64,000 nucleotides of DNA from Termitomyces sp. T153 (GCA_018296165.2 JACKQL020000002.1:124001-188000), one strand, 5' to 3'. Shown: positions 21,490 through 33,395, counted from the first letter of the stretch. Made by a program: numbers and translations. The notes: generated by a model not told the origin, from the sequence alone.

Positions 21490-23990
21490 AGGGAGCCAGT
21501 TTAGCTGGCTCTCTGCATTCACACACAAAGTGCCCAGCTTTTCTCCACTTATAGCAGTTTACAAACTGCCTGGCATCCTTGCTGGGTTGGCCAAATGCTA
21601 TAGCCACAACATTCTTCCCTGCAGCAAGATGTTTTCTCACTGCCTGCACCACAGCCACAGGTTAGGAGGGCCCCAAGCCCACACCAGCTCTTAGTATTAT
21701 GAGTCTCAAGGCCACACATTTAGCTGGACTCTTTGCTGACTGCAATGGCTATGACTGCCCATGCTGCCCAGTCACATCTGTCTGCTTAGCTAATGCAGTC
21801 CCTATTGCTGGGGACTGCACTGCTGCCAACAACTGCTGCCATACTGACCAACTTTTCTTGCTGCACTCTAAATAGTGTGCAGCAGTTTTAATGCTGCACT
21901 TGTAGGCTTTGGCCTCTGAGACACACTCCTCAACTGTATTTACTTTGGGAGCCAGTCTGCCATCATGTATTGATGCCAAAAGCATATCAGAGGGTATTCC
22001 CTCCAAGAACTGCTCACAAATAGTAAATTTGTTGGGAAACATGGCCATGTTTTGAGCATGGTTGAGCAAGGCATCATAGAAGCCTTGCACTCTTTCTTTG
22101 ACTGCATACACTGCATTGCATGCATCCTGCATTGTTGAAGGTTGTACAAATTGGTTGTACAGTCCAAGAATCATGTCCTCAAACTCTAGTGGGACTGAAA
22201 CCTATTAACATGTATGACATGTCATAGGTACCATTTCAGTGCACTTGCCACTAGGAAGTCCATTAAAATTAGGACTTCCTTGCAATCATATGCATCCCCA
22301 CCATACTGAGCTACAGCATAGACTACACAGATGCTCATCAGCTAGTCTTCAAGTTTGCTGAACTTGGCAGACCCTGTATAGGGAGTGATCATCTTTGATG
22401 GATCACTCTGCCTGAGCTTGAGTTCTTCTAGTATAGCCAGTTGTACTGCAAGCAGCTGTTCCATCACTGCCCTCAGACAATTGTGCATTGTCTGGCAGTG
22501 ATATTCATGGGCTTCTTCTACTCCTGGAGTTGCAAAGCATCCACAATGTTGCAGCAGCATTGAGAACTGCTATGGCTGTCTCTCTAGGAGGACTGTAGTC
22601 CTCCTCCTTCCAGCTCTGCATCCCACACCATCATCCTTGTCAAGAGGGCCTTCATCTAGTCCTCCTGGATTCAGTAGACCTCCTCCCAAGGGTGGCAGTG
22701 GTCCATGACCAGAAAAAGGTGGTCCTCTTTCTAGACATCCACCTCCTCCTAAGTCTTGGGGTCTATAGTGTGGCATCAATGAAGGAGACAATACAGAATC
22801 ACTCTCTGATGATTCCTATCCTGGGTCTCCTCTACTTGCAAGTCTTTCCTCAGACCAGTTTGCAGAAGTGTTTTCTCCATGCCCTGTATTTCTCTGGAAA
22901 TCTACAGGGCTCTGACCAGTCCTAGCATGTTCATCTCTGAGAGAGGAGCAAGACTTACTACTCCCTCTTAATTGGCCTAGTTCATTTGAGTGGAATGTAC
23001 CCTTCAGGCCATGCATCATAGGCAGTATTCCCTTGGAACACCACTCCTTGATTATTCATGTAGGACTTTCCAAAGTCCTCCATGGCCCTATTGCAAAATT
23101 GCTGGAGAGCAATTCAATCTTTCTATGTCAGTGCTCTTCATATAGACTCACCAGGTCTATGCCACACCACTAGTTGCTCTATCATACTCACTGATCCTCT
23201 ATTAGTGGATACTAAGTCTGGTGCTACAATCATGCTCAATGTGGCCTGTTGTTAATGGCCCACCACAGCCTGTCTAGCTGTGTAATCACATGGCATTTTG
23301 CCAGGCTGTTGCAGTGCTTTCAACAGAGTCAACACTTTGTTGACTGGAGACAGAGGGGGCACATAAGCTCCCCCAATATACATAGATGGCATTACAGACA
23401 ATGTCTGCAACCCCCACAGCTTCTTGTGCTGGAGGTAATCTATTACCTCCTGTGCTAAAAACAGCATATAAATGTCCATATAGTTCACTGGATTAGTTGA
23501 GATAATATTATATCCCAACAATCTTTGGATTGTGTGCTTAGCTACTCTTGCAGCTAAATGTTGCTGAGTTGAGGCCTTAGGAACCTCAACATGGCTCTGC
23601 CAGAATGCCATCACCATTTAACAAAAAATGTTATCTGGGTGAGCCTCACCATCTATATCAGAAGTGTCTCTAACATCCTCTGGTATTGTTTTGATGAATG
23701 CAGCTGGGGCTGCTGATTGCATACCCAGCACTGGTCCAGCTTGTAATCTTACAGACTCATAAGCCTTATATAAAGAGTCTTCTCTACTCCTCAGCATTGT
23801 TCCTACCATTGAGGAGTTGATCTGACCTTCCATGGCAATTGGAAAGGATTGGAGTCCTTCTAGCCTCAGTGCTGTGAGTGCATACAAAGGAGTTTTTCCC
23901 TATCTGCCAATGCCACTGCACCTTTTGGCTCTGCTGCCAGATACAGTCAAGTAGAGGGCCCTTGCAAGCTCTCTGCTGGAATGCCCTCCT
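21490..23990 (-). pseudogene. Element C gag with degenerate zinc knuckle
   Basis: Capsid-type gag is clear in the minus-strand frame 22174-21749 (LGLYNQFVQPSTMQDACNAV, YAVKERVQGFYDALLNHAQNMAMF, LEGIPSDMLL, then a Lys/Tyr-rich end). Just downstream, about 21545, CYKWRKAGHFVCEC is a CCHC knuckle with its second Cys changed to Trp. Upstream blocks at 22560-22342 and 23887-23252 continue the N-terminal part with stops between. Gag assembles the particle and binds the RNA. Confidence 0.72.
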
Positions 23991-24306
23991 GACCACCTAC
24001 AGGTGGTCATACTGGAGTAACTGCTAGCAGTCCTCCTGGCATCACAGCACTCTCTCTGCCCCCATCATGGTGTGATATAGGAAATTCCAACATCTCATGT
24101 GAAGCACTCTTCAATGCTCCATCAAACTCTATCTTGGACCTAGGCCTGAGCACCTGACCTTCCATGGTCACCACTGTGCCCATTGTGGAAGGTGTACATC
24201 AAAATTTTAATGTGCTGATTGCAACTAGTGGCAGTGAACTTCTTTTTTAGAAGTTTGGGTTCTTCTCTTGCAAACAAGTTATTGCTTGTTTGACTTAAAA
24301 ATGCAA
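23991..24306 (-). other. Leader of element C between 5' LTR and gag
   Basis: No strong coding signal. The primer-binding site should lie next to 24306, but no obvious tRNA complement is visible. On the minus strand TAAGTCAAA occurs about 9 nt inside the leader, and its complement TTTGACTTA occurs in the LTR. This 9-nt match is weak evidence for self-priming. Confidence 0.4.
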
Positions 24307-24512
24307 TGTTTCTGTTATAGGTCATGCAGCTTATGGTTCACACAATGTAAGTCAAAACCAGTTGATAGTTCTGTCTACAAAGTATGAAGTAAGGTGCTGC
24401 CTTATATCAGTAATAGTATAGTACTTTTAGGGATAGTGTCACATGATGCTATCAGTGTAACTCAATATTAATAGGTAATATATGTACAGTGTGTAATAGA
24501 TGCTCCATTACA
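24307..24512 (-). repeat. 5' LTR of element C (206 bp)
   Basis: Partner of 14107-14312: same ends, same length. Differences are transitions, as in the rest of the element. Confidence 0.93.
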
Positions 24513-25690
24513 ATTAACCCTCCAACTGCAGATCCCACATTCCATGCTCCTCAATGCATATGATGGTGTTTGCTCTGATGGGGAGTGCTTCCTCCAGTCA
24601 TGTCTCACTTATATCCACCTTAGCAGAGATGTATTTGACTCCAGTGCATTGAAGATAGTTTGGGTACTGTCATATATAAAGATTGGATAAGCCTCCACCT
24701 ATGTGTTGTGAGTGTTTAGCCACCCCAGAGGTGTTGGAAGCTTTGCAGATTGGGCTGCCTTTGAAATAAACTTCTGAGCAGAGTTTTTCCCAATCAACCC
24801 TGCCAAAACCACTGCTTTAGCACTATGTGATAGAGAGAAGTATAAGTAAGGGAAGTAGACACTAGACAAGTACATTGACTCCTTCCAGGCATTAGTCAAG
24901 CAAGCTGCAAGCTGCCTCCTCTAATGGTCTTCAACTGTGCCTTATGTTCAGAGACAGCCTGCATCTTGTGCTAATAGAGCACATTGAAAACCTGGCCAAG
25001 GGCTGCCCAGACAACAAAAGAATCACTTCTTGGTACAAGGTGGCCTAGGATCAGTGGTGGCTCATGGAGATCTGACAAGAGCTTTGTTACTTGTACCTGA
25101 TACAGTGCCCTGCTCCATTCATCAGTCTCTGATACTCCACTCCTGCACTCCCAGCCCTGGCCTCTGCTCCAGGCATCTGTGCACTGTGCTCCTTGCCACC
25201 TGGCATTCCCATGAAGATAGAAACAGCTTGACAGCATTGCTCCACACTACTACTGTGCTGGAGATGTAAGAAACCAGGGCACTTTGCATGACACTGCCTG
25301 TTGGGTCTAGAGGTGTGCTACCTCTCTATAGCAGAGCAAGAGGAGCTTCTCCTGCAACTGTTGGCTGCAAAGGATGCTGCTAAAGCTCCATCACCAGATG
25401 AGCCAATACTGGAGTTGACTCCAGAGAAGATTAGCACTTGTGCATCCTCCCCTCTGGGGCTGGAGGAGGATTTTTAGTCAAGTAACAGATGAGGTGTATG
25501 CCTCTGTTGCTGGGTACTAACAGGTTCTCATGTCTGTTGTTAGAAAATGAAATTGCCCTTCCTGATATCAATCATTCTAAGACAGAAGAACCTCAGTTTT
25601 CTCCTTCAGATGTACAAATACCAACTCTGGAGTCCAAGCTCAGCCCCCTGATGCTAGTAGGCTCCACCAGCACTGCTCTGCCTGGGAGCA
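24513..25690 (+). pseudogene. Element B gag, remainder, with zinc knuckle
   Basis: Continues gag after element C (LQIPHSMLLNAYDG onward). The capsid-type block is at about 24600-25090, with stops. The zinc knuckle near 25256-25300 reads C-W-R-C-K-K-P-G-H-F-A-stop-H-C, an intact C-x2-C-x4-H-x4-C except for a TGA. Next are EQEELLLQLLAAKDAA and an acidic end (LGLEEDF, 25455-25475). It matches element A at 397-1370. Confidence 0.82.
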
Positions 25691-27350
25691 CCAACCACCC
25701 TAGTGGTACATAGTGGCCCTGAGCCTGTCTGTCAACTCACTGCACCTTAATGTAGAAATTGAGACTACTAACACCCAGCAAACCCATAGCCCTCCTAGAC
25801 AGCAGAGCAATAGGACTGTTTCTGGATTTGGATTTTGTGAAGTGCCATGGCCTGACCATGCAGCCACTTCCCCAACTTTGAAGACATATTCTCTAAGGCC
25901 TTGTTTGACACACTTCTGAAGTGCAAACAGTGGGATCACACCATTGAATTAATGCCAGATTATCAGCTCTTGAGCTGCAAGGTCTATCTGCTGGCACCTA
26001 AGGAGCAGGACAAGCTTGACACCTTCCTGCAAGAGAACTTGGACTCTAGTTGCATCCACCTCTCTAAATTCCTGATAGCTTCTCTGGTCTTCTTCATCTA
26101 AAAGAAGGATGGCTTGCTCAAACTGGTCCAGGACTATCACATCCTTAATGCTATGACCATGAAGAACCACTAACCCTCTTTCCCTCATCTCAGAGCTCAT
26201 CAATAATCTTCAGGGTGCATGGTACTTCACTAAGCTGGATGTTCAGTAGGGCCACAACAACATGTGCATTTAGAAAGGAGACAAATGGAAGGCTACCTTC
26301 CAGACCAACCAGGGACTGTTCAAACCTCTTGTCATGTTCTCTGAACTCATCAATAGCCTGGCCACCTTCTAAACAATGATGAATGATAACTTCTGGGATC
26401 TCATTGCCAAAGGCCTAGTGTGTGTATACCTTGACAACATCCTTATCTACACTAAAACATTAGAGGAGCACCACTGGATTATGTGCCTCATCTTGGAATG
26501 CCTCTGCCACCATCAGCTCTATCTCAAACCAGAGAAGTGCAAGTTTGAGCAGACCCAGATTGAGTAACTTGGGCTGATCATCTTGCATGGAGCTGCAGAG
26601 ATGAATCTGATGAAGGTGGCAGATGTTGTGGAGTGGCCAGAGCTCAAGAACAAGAAGGAGATGCAGGCCTTCCTAGGCTTTGCCAACTTTTACTAGAGGT
26701 TTATCCAGGACTTCTCCCATCATGCCTGCCCTCTATTTGACCTCACCACAAAGAACACCACCTAGAGCTGGGGACCTCTGGAGCAGATGGCCTTTGACAC
26801 TCTTAAGTGTGCCATCATCTCCAGACAAGTCCTCCTCTTTTCAGACAATAACTCTCCCTTCTGAGTGGAAGCCAACAGCTCTGATGTTGCCACCAAGGCT
26901 GTTCTATTGCAACAATCTGCAGAGGATGGGTATTGGCATCCAGTGGCCTTTTACTCCAAGAGCCTGAATGCAGTAGAGCACAACCATGAGATCAATGACA
27001 AGGAGATGCTGGCCATCATTTAGTCTTTTGAAGAGTGGTGATATTTCCTGAAGGGTGCATAGCATAAGTTTAAGGTTTGTATGGTCCACAAGAACCTCAA
27101 ATACTTTCAGATGGCTAAGAAGCTCAACTGCCAACAAGACCAGTGGTTCCTCTATCTAGCCAACTTTGACTTCTTGCTGCACTACAAGCCAGGCCAGAGC
27201 ATGGGGAAGCTGGACACCCTGTTCTGGAGAGTGGACCACAGCACCAGGAGAGATGACAATAGCAACATTGTGCTCCTTTGCTCTAAACTGTTCACAATCC
27301 AAGCCATGAAAGGCCTAGCTATTGAGGAAACATAGCTGGACATCCTCTGG
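25690..27350 (+). pseudogene. Element B protease remnant, RT and RNase H, decayed
   Basis: The protease is reduced to 25713-25860 and its second half is deleted relative to A (A 1740-2210 missing here). RT runs 25880-26700, with the active site YLDN at about 26430, a loss of the second catalytic Asp. RNase H follows at 26790-27240 (AFYSKSLNAVEHNHEINDKEMLAII, then segments ending LHYKPGQSMGKLDTLFWR). Stops throughout. Confidence 0.85.
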
Positions 27351-27359
27351 GACATCTGG

Positions 27360-28770
27360 CACAGGGATTGGAATGGTTAGCAAAAGGAACTCATTGCTCA
27401 AGCAGCTCAAGCATTGAAATCAGGATACACCACTGGTACCAAGTCTGTCCGCATGGACAGATGTGCCCTCCAAGATGAGCTCCTGACCTTCTGGGATTGC
27501 ATCTACATGCCCAATGTTCTGGAGCTCTGCTAGAGAATAATCAAGCAACACTATGACCCCCAGATTGCTGGACACTCTGGCAGCTGGAAGACACTGGAGC
27601 TAGTATCCCAGAATTACTGGTGGCCACAGATATCCTAGTATATTGGGTCCTACACTGGTACATGCAATCTCTGTTTCTGAACTAAGCCCCAATGCCATCT
27701 CCCCACTGGACAGCTACACTCCCTCTTCATACCCTCAGAAGAATGGAACATTGCTTTAGTGAACTTCATCATGGAGCTCCCCAACACTCATGGTTATGAT
27801 ATCATCATAGTAATGGTGGACCTATATGGCAAACAAGCACACTTCATTCCCACTCATACAACTTGCTCTGCCATGGTCATCAAAAACCTGAACTAGAGAA
27901 ATGACTGGAAGTTCCATGGCCTCTCCAATGCCTATGTATCTGACTGCAGGCCACAATTTGTAGTGGACTTCACCAGAGAGCTCTACTAACTATTTGGCAT
28001 GAAACTGCACACCTCCACCACCTACCACCCACAGTCCAATGGCTAGACCAAACATGTGAATCATGAGCTTGAGCAGTATCTCCACCCTTCTGCAATGAGC
28101 ATCAGAATGACTGGGACAAACTCCTCCCTGCTGCTGAATTCCAGTACAACGACCATGTTCATGCAGCTGCCCTGTTTTTGCCCTTCTTCCTGGACACTGC
28201 ACATTACCCACACATGGGCTTTTGAGCTCTGGGCTGGGCCAGCAGAGAATAAAGCAGTGAACAAGTTTGTGAACTGAATGAAGAGGTTGCAGGAGGAATT
28301 TCAAGCAGCCCTAGCAAAAGCAAAGGATGACATGGCATGGTATTATGATCATGAAAGACTCTAGCACTCAAGTACTAGCCAGTGATTGGGTCTACCTGGA
28401 TGCTTCCAACATTACAACCACTCAACCATCAAAAAAGCTCTTGCACCACCAGTTAGGACCCTTTATAGTAGAACAGTAGGTCAGGCCACTAGTCTATTGA
28501 CTCCAACTCCCTTCAGGGATGCACCAGCTCCACCTGGTGTTCAATGTGGTCAAGCTAATGCCAGCCCTGAAGGACCCTATTCTGGAGCAATGCCCAGCAC
28601 CCCCACCACCCCCAGTGGTGGTCAACAACAGCAAGGAGTATGAGGTGGAGGAAATCCTGGACAGTTATCTGTTCCAACAACAGTTACAATACAAGGTAAA
28701 GTGGAAAGGTTACAGAATTGAAGACATCTCTCAGGAACTGTAGGAGAGCATGCATGTACTGGGGCTTATT
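27360..28770 (+). pseudogene. Element B integrase and chromodomain, decayed
   Basis: The zinc domain is at about 27530-27660 (HYDPQIAGHSG...YIGSYTGTCNLC), complete here but deleted in element A. The core runs 27760-28090 (NFIMELPNTHGYDIIIVMVDLYGKQAHF; TYHPQSNG then stop then TKHVNHELEQYL). A chromodomain is readable at 28636-28745 (YEVEEILDSYLFQQQLQYKVKWKGYRIEDISQ). The polypurine-like GAGGAGGG (28893-28900) precedes the right LTR. Confidence 0.83.
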
Positions 28771-28904
28771 AAGGAGTTCCACCAGAGGCACTCAGATATG
28801 CTGCAAGCCATTTAAGGAATCTACCCCATCTCACCAATGGACCAGGCAATCCAGAACTTCTTTTACTCCATATATTGAGACACTGCATGCTAGAGGAGGG
28901 TTGA

Positions 28905-29252
28905 TGTCAGGAGACTTCTATTTCTGACCTCTGGCTTCCATTTCTGATCTCTATGGCTTGTTTCAGACTCCCAGAGATATCTGGAAACTCTTGGAACTTC
29001 CCACAGTTCCTTGTTGAGCACTTCCCTGGAGTTAGGGCTAGCTCAGGCCTTCTGTACAGTCATTCTCATGCCTGTGCTGCCTGCTGATGCACTGCACTGA
29101 GCAACTAGGATTCTTAGACTTGTTTTCTTTGGATTCCCCTCTGCTAAGTGATTAGTTACTATTTGTATTGTTGGTTATCTTGCTAAATATACTTTGGTTT
29201 CCTCTCTGCTAGCTGCATGATTGAGCTGCCACTCCTGGAGGTTGCCCTTACA
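28905..29252 (+). repeat. Right LTR of element B (348 bp)
   Basis: Starts TGTCAGGAGACTTC and ends GCCCTTACA, followed by the target duplication TCTTC at 29253-29257. It contains AGACTTGTTTTCT at 29116, the near-complement of the primer-binding segment after the left LTR. Confidence 0.92.
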
Positions 29253-29497
29253 TCTTCTCCCTTATACTTCTCATATTGCTGCCAATACTCCTTGTCAACA
29301 ACTACTAGCTCCACCCATTCCATCCTACTCCTAGCTGTCTTGAACCAGCAAAGCCAAATCTTGAAGATAGTGGTGACCACTAAGCAAGGGTTGGTTGCTA
29401 ACAAATCATGTGCTATGGCAAGGAGGCAGTCAGCCCTATCAAGGAAAGCTTGGGCTATTGCATGCTTCTCAAGTTGGAAAGCAAAATTGGAAGACAT
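29253..29497 (-). pseudogene. Element D antisense gene, first exon (5' part), cut off by element B
   Basis: Minus-strand frame starting at ATG 29497 in the context TTGCCATGTCTTC, the same context as the antisense start of element E (53315). It encodes about 80 residues rich in Ala, Trp and Lys/Tyr, ending in a charged YEKYKGE-type stretch. When element B and one TCTTC are removed, the frame continues without a break at 13494 (DWIREFDKHFI). The gene is therefore split by B. Function unknown. Confidence 0.6.
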
Positions 29498-29676
29498 GGC
29501 AATAAGATTGAGATTGCAGAGGGTTAAAAGATAAAAAGATGGAAGGGAGAGTTAATGAAGTCCAGCTCAATTGCTAGCTGCTTTTATTCTTACCATTCTG
29601 GGTGCATGGACCATGAAAGCAATTACAGGACTCTGGGTTGACTGAGAGCAGTCAAGGTTTCAGTATAGAGGAGTAC
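29498..29676. other. Upstream region of the D antisense gene, up to the probable D LTR
   Basis: About 180 bp lies between the antisense start codon and the probable LTR, comparable to the 214 bp in element E. On the minus strand an AT-rich TTTTTATCTTTTAA stretch lies about 50 nt upstream of the start and could be a TATA-like element. No clear polypurine tract precedes the LTR. Confidence 0.4.
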
Positions 29677-31840
29677 TATAAGACCCACTTGTTACTGAGC
29701 ACTGTTTTCAGCATTTCTGATTGGACAGAAGCTGATTATATTGTACATGACCTGGCACAAGTCACAACACTTAGTATGTGAGGTCTAGCCCCAAAGGCTA
29801 ACAACATAGCCTTTGCACAGGATTTTAGCAACCACAATCCTTATGGATCACAAGCCACATCATATGGAGTCTGGACTTTGGATCTAGAACAACAAGGCCA
29901 AGGCCTTTGTTAGCAACAACTGCTAGTGACATTTTCTGGTGACAACACCACCTCTTCTCTAAGAAGGGATATATTGACAGTTGTGTGATTTCTTGCTTAT
30001 CATTTTTCTTATTTAGCTTACAAACATACTTGAACAGCATCTACACTTTAGGTATTGACATTTGAAATGCTCTTTTCTTGTGATTGACAATTTTTATGCA
30101 TCATATCAACATTGCATATGTATAGTTGGTTACCAGACTGATATTCATTATGTATCATAAACACTTTGGCAGACACCATCACTGCCAGTGACTAATACTT
30201 CCTTTCTAATACTATACCTACAAACAGTATAAATTCTGCCTGTATATAGAGACAAAAAAACAAACAGAGTACCATTCCCCCTCACTAGCTCTACACTTAA
30301 TAGCTTCAGATTTCTCATTGTTTTCTCTCTCTTGTCATTGCCAATGACTTATTGTGTCAGGTTCTGCTGATGACAGGGGCTCAGCTACACTGGCAAATCC
30401 TTACTAGGTGGATGTGATGTTCTGCACTTATAACCTAGCATCTTGGGGTTGGTGTGGAGTGAAGGGACTTGCAAAGGAAAGCAAGGGGGAGCAGTCTGAG
30501 CAAGTCTGGAGCAGTCTGGAAAAGTCTAAGACCAAGTATATTAGATGTCAAACCTGGGTGGGCATCAGGAACAAGTTCATGGGCATGTAGATAGACTGTG
30601 GGGTAAGCAGAGGCTTTGCAAATGATGGGGGTGGGGCTGGAGTTTGATGGGGGATCACTAAGACTTGATGGATTCCAGAGCCAAGTGGGGAGCAAGGTCC
30701 AGAGTTGTCATAATAATGTTTGGGGGTTGTAGTGCATGTGCAGGGTTCATACTGTTGTCAGAGATGAAAGGAACTTGGAGAAACAAAGGAAATCTGTACA
30801 GTTGAGATGAGACAGAGATGAGGTGAGATGAAACAGAGAACAGAGATAGATTCAAGACTAAAAATAGAGACAGAGGCAAAACAAAACACAAGACACAAGA
30901 AACCAGTAAATGCAATATCAAGACTCCAGTACCAGGAGTTACTCTACAACTTATATACCAACTACTGGGTGGCTCCAGAGGACAGAGGGTATGGCAGCAG
31001 GGCTCAATGGAGCTGTGCAGAGTTGATGGGTGTCGGGTGCAATTGTGGAGCAGGCCGTGGTGACATTCTGATGGGATCAGCTGGAAAGTGGGCCACTCTG
31101 GGGTCATTGGGGCACTCCAGACCAGGTCAGGAGAATTAGGGTGGGGGGTTGGGGGTGTGTGACATGGTTGGGAATGGTGGGGGAAGTCTTGGGAGCTCAG
31201 GGGAAGTTAGGGGATGTGTCAATGGCTGTGGAGAAGGCATCAGAGTTGATCAGGGAGCCATTGGAGTTTGCCAAAGAAGTGTTGGAGTTACCCAGAGTGG
31301 GCATGGAGGGTGGATGAGGATTGGGGAAGTTTGGCGGGGCATTGGGGAGGACTGGAAACAATGTTGGGGGTCTAGAGAGTGGGTTGTGACATATTGATAG
31401 TCTTGACAAACTCAATTATGACTTAGTGTGGTGCCAACTGTGGGTACCTTTATTGTTATCTCAACTTAGCAACACTAGCAACTAAGGCTAGCAACTAGTT
31501 TGTATTCATCACCCAGTCTTTGTTGACCTCTCTTATTCCTTGTTCCTAACTCCCCTTTCTACTGCTTAGTATCTCCTTCTCTTAGGACTCTTTTGCTTTT
31601 GTTACTTCCCCCTTCTTTACCCACTGACCTTCTGTTACCATCTAGCAACTTAGGCTAGTGATAGCAATACTTTTCACTTGTTTTCTCCACACCAATTAGC
31701 TCTCACTTTCTGGGATAGTTACTGACTTGCCCTCTACTAACTTCCTATTGCTAGCTACCCTGTTGAGGTGCTAGTGTTTAAGTCTTCCTTTTGGTTTCCT
31801 GCATGGCACCAGGTTGCATAGGAGCACATCACCACCAACC
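29677..31840 (+). repeat. LTR N, probable 3' LTR of element D, interrupted by LTR K
   Basis: The sequence 29677-30354 continued at 31397 to about 31600 (possibly 31840) matches, in inverted orientation, 33395 down to about 32530 (LTR M). The match starts at ATAAGACCCACTT and includes GGTCTAGCCCCAA and GCTTACAAACATAC. A TATA box (GTATATAGAG) is at about 30232. The exact ends are uncertain because neither copy has a clear target duplication. Assignment to D is from position only. Confidence 0.55.
30355..31391 (-). repeat. Solo LTR K (1037 bp), minus orientation
   Basis: On the minus strand it begins TGTCACAACCC and ends GCAGAACCTGACA, the E/F-type LTR ends with CpG decay. It is flanked by a perfect TATTG duplication (30350-30354, 31392-31396). 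The minus strand carries AGTCTTGATATTGC (near 30920), the predicted RNA start motif of this LTR group. It sits inside LTR N. Confidence 0.9.
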
Positions 31841-31844
31841 CTGT

Positions 31845-32524
31845 TGTCAGACCCACAGCCCCCAGAGGAGCCCCAGTAGTTAGTATAGAAGCTATAGAGT
31901 AATATCTGCTATGGTAGACTTGATATTACTTACTTATGGTCTGTGTTTGTTACATTTTCTAGTCTTGTCTCTGTTTCTATCTTCTATCTTGTTCTTGCCT
32001 TGTATTGTGCTCTCAGTCTATTTCATTCTCATCTCTGTCTTGTATCAGCTCTGTCTTGCCTTGTCTGCTTCAGTTTCCTTTATCATTGCCTGAATCTCTT
32101 TCAACTCTAACTCTATTACAAACTCCATGCATATCTCTGTTCATACCTTTATGACCTTATACATTCATAACTAAACCAGGACCTTGCCCTACACTTGGCC
32201 ATAGAACCCATCAACACTGATTGATCTCTCATCAATCTCTGGTCTTGCTCCCATCACTCATGTGACTTCTGCTTGCCCCACACACTCAGTACTTGCCTCT
32301 GGACTTGTGCCTAGGCATCTTCCAAGCCTAACCCTTATTTGTACCTTGTTTGAGACTTCTTCAGACCACCCTGGACTTACTCAGACTGCTCCTCCTAGCT
32401 TGCCCTCACAAGGATCTAACATCCAGACCTCCCCAGAATGCTAGGTTATAAGTGCAGAACATTGCATCTGCCTAGTAAGGACTTGCCCAGTTAAGCTGGG
32501 CCTCTGTGTTCAGCAGAACCTCAT
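31845..32524 (+). repeat. LTR L, internally deleted E/F-type LTR
   Basis: Starts TGTCAGACCCACAGCCCC and, after a large deletion of the upstream promoter half, continues with the TAGTTAGTATA block, the pyrimidine-rich leader and the CTAGTAAGGACTTGCCCAG...CAGCAGAACCT end. The motif equivalent to the RNA start is decayed (AGACTTGATATTA). I found no target duplication, so the right end is uncertain by a few bases. Confidence 0.65.
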
Positions 32525-32529
32525 AGTGA

Positions 32530-33395
32530 CAAGGAAGATTGCAAGGATGGTAAGGGCCTAGTGACAAGGGGAAGATGGAAGAAGGAGTAAGTGAAATTGG
32601 TAGGAGTGGAAAAACAAATGCAAACTAATTGCTAGCTGCAGTTGCTAGTGTTGCTAAGTTGCAGTACACTAAAGAGTACCTAGCAGTTGGTACCCATGCT
32701 AAATTGAATATGAGGTTGTCATGCCTAGTCATTAAGTTGTTGATGATGATGAGAGAGAGTAATAAGAGAGCTGAAGCCTAAGAGGGAGGAGAATACTCTG
32801 TTGTTGTTTTTCTATCCTAAATACAGGCAGTATTAATACTATTTGTAAGGATATTATTCAAAAATGAAGATGGTCACCACCAGCGTCAGTGTCTGCCAAA
32901 GTGTCCATAAAACATACTGGATGTCAGTACAATAAACAAGTGTATGTACATGATGTCAAAAAGATGCATAATAGGTGTCAGTAAAAAAAAGCATATCTAA
33001 CATCAATATCTGAAGTGTAAACACTGTTCAGGTATGTTTGTAAGCAAGACAAGAGAAATGATAAGAGGTCACATGGCCTTTAATGTCCATTTTGAGAAGA
33101 AGTATTGTTGTTGCTAAGTAATGTTGCTAGCAATCATTGCTAAGGAAGGGTCTTGAACTTATCATTCTAGATCCAAAAGCTAGATTCCATATTATGAGGC
33201 TTGTGATTCAGAAGTCTTGTGGTTGCTAGAATCCCATGTAATGGCTATGTCATTCCAGACCTTGGGGCTAGACCACACATGACAAAGTTGCATGACTTAT
33301 ACATACTTGTGTGGTGTCCTTGTCAGGTGCTGCCCAGATAAGATAGTCCAAGATGTGAGTAACAGTGCTCAGCAAGAAGTGGGTCTTATCACTGT
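32530..33395 (-). repeat. LTR M, inverted copy of LTR N
   Basis: The reverse complement aligns with 29677-30354 plus 31397-31600. Its inner end abuts LTR L and its outer end abuts the truncated element I. With N it forms a large inverted repeat (arms of roughly 0.8 kb). Confidence 0.65.

Larger units (their letters stand above)
14107..24512 (-). mobile_element. Element C: complete-length Ty3/gypsy chromovirus with extra ORF, nested in B
   Basis: Two 206-bp LTRs (14107-14312 and 24307-24512) with TG...CA ends enclose about 10 kb read on the minus strand. The polypurine tract AAAAGGGGGG (14315-14324 on the minus strand) next to the left LTR fixes the orientation. Flanks are TGTAA (14102-14106) and ATTAA (24513-24517), a decayed target duplication; removing C rejoins the gag of element B. 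Order on the minus strand: leader, gag, Cys knuckle, protease, RT, integrase, chromodomain, then a further 2.8-kb coding-like region (ORF3). RNase H is not recognisable. Many stops and few CpGs, so it is dead. Confidence 0.92.
13495..29252 (+). mobile_element. Element B: Ty3/gypsy chromovirus inserted in D and split by C
   Basis: Bounded by LTRs (13495-13720 and 28905-29252, both starting TGTCAGG-like and ending CTTACA) and by the exact target duplication TCTTC. Without element C (14107-24512) it would be about 5.35 kb. It encodes gag, protease, RT, RNase H, integrase and a chromodomain in the usual Ty3 order, all with stops. The left LTR is about 120 bp shorter than the right because of an internal deletion. 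It interrupts the first exon region of the antisense gene of element D, and the D frame rejoins when B plus one TCTTC is removed. Confidence 0.93.
4611..31840 (+). mobile_element. Element D: 5'-truncated Ty3/gypsy element with an antisense gene, split by five insertions
   Basis: Pieces of D are 4611-6403, 7032-8904, 10096-13494, 29253-30354 and 31397 to about 31840. Removing solo LTR H, solo LTR F1, element B and solo LTR K restores continuity at each point, with target duplications ACTAT/ACTAC, TCAGG, TCTTC and TATTG. Gene order is gag, protease, RT, integrase, antisense gene, probable 3' LTR. The 5' LTR and gag start are missing at the join to A. Heavily CpG-depleted with many stops. That the LTR at 29677 belongs to D is inferred from position (as in element E, the antisense start codon lies about 200 bp inside the LTR), not from a matching 5' LTR. 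Confidence 0.72.

Noticed and set aside
24280..24306. Self-priming in element C
   Set aside because: Only a 9-nt match (TAAGTCAAA / TTTGACTTA) placed about 9 nt inside the leader rather than next to the LTR; could be chance. Kept as a note only.
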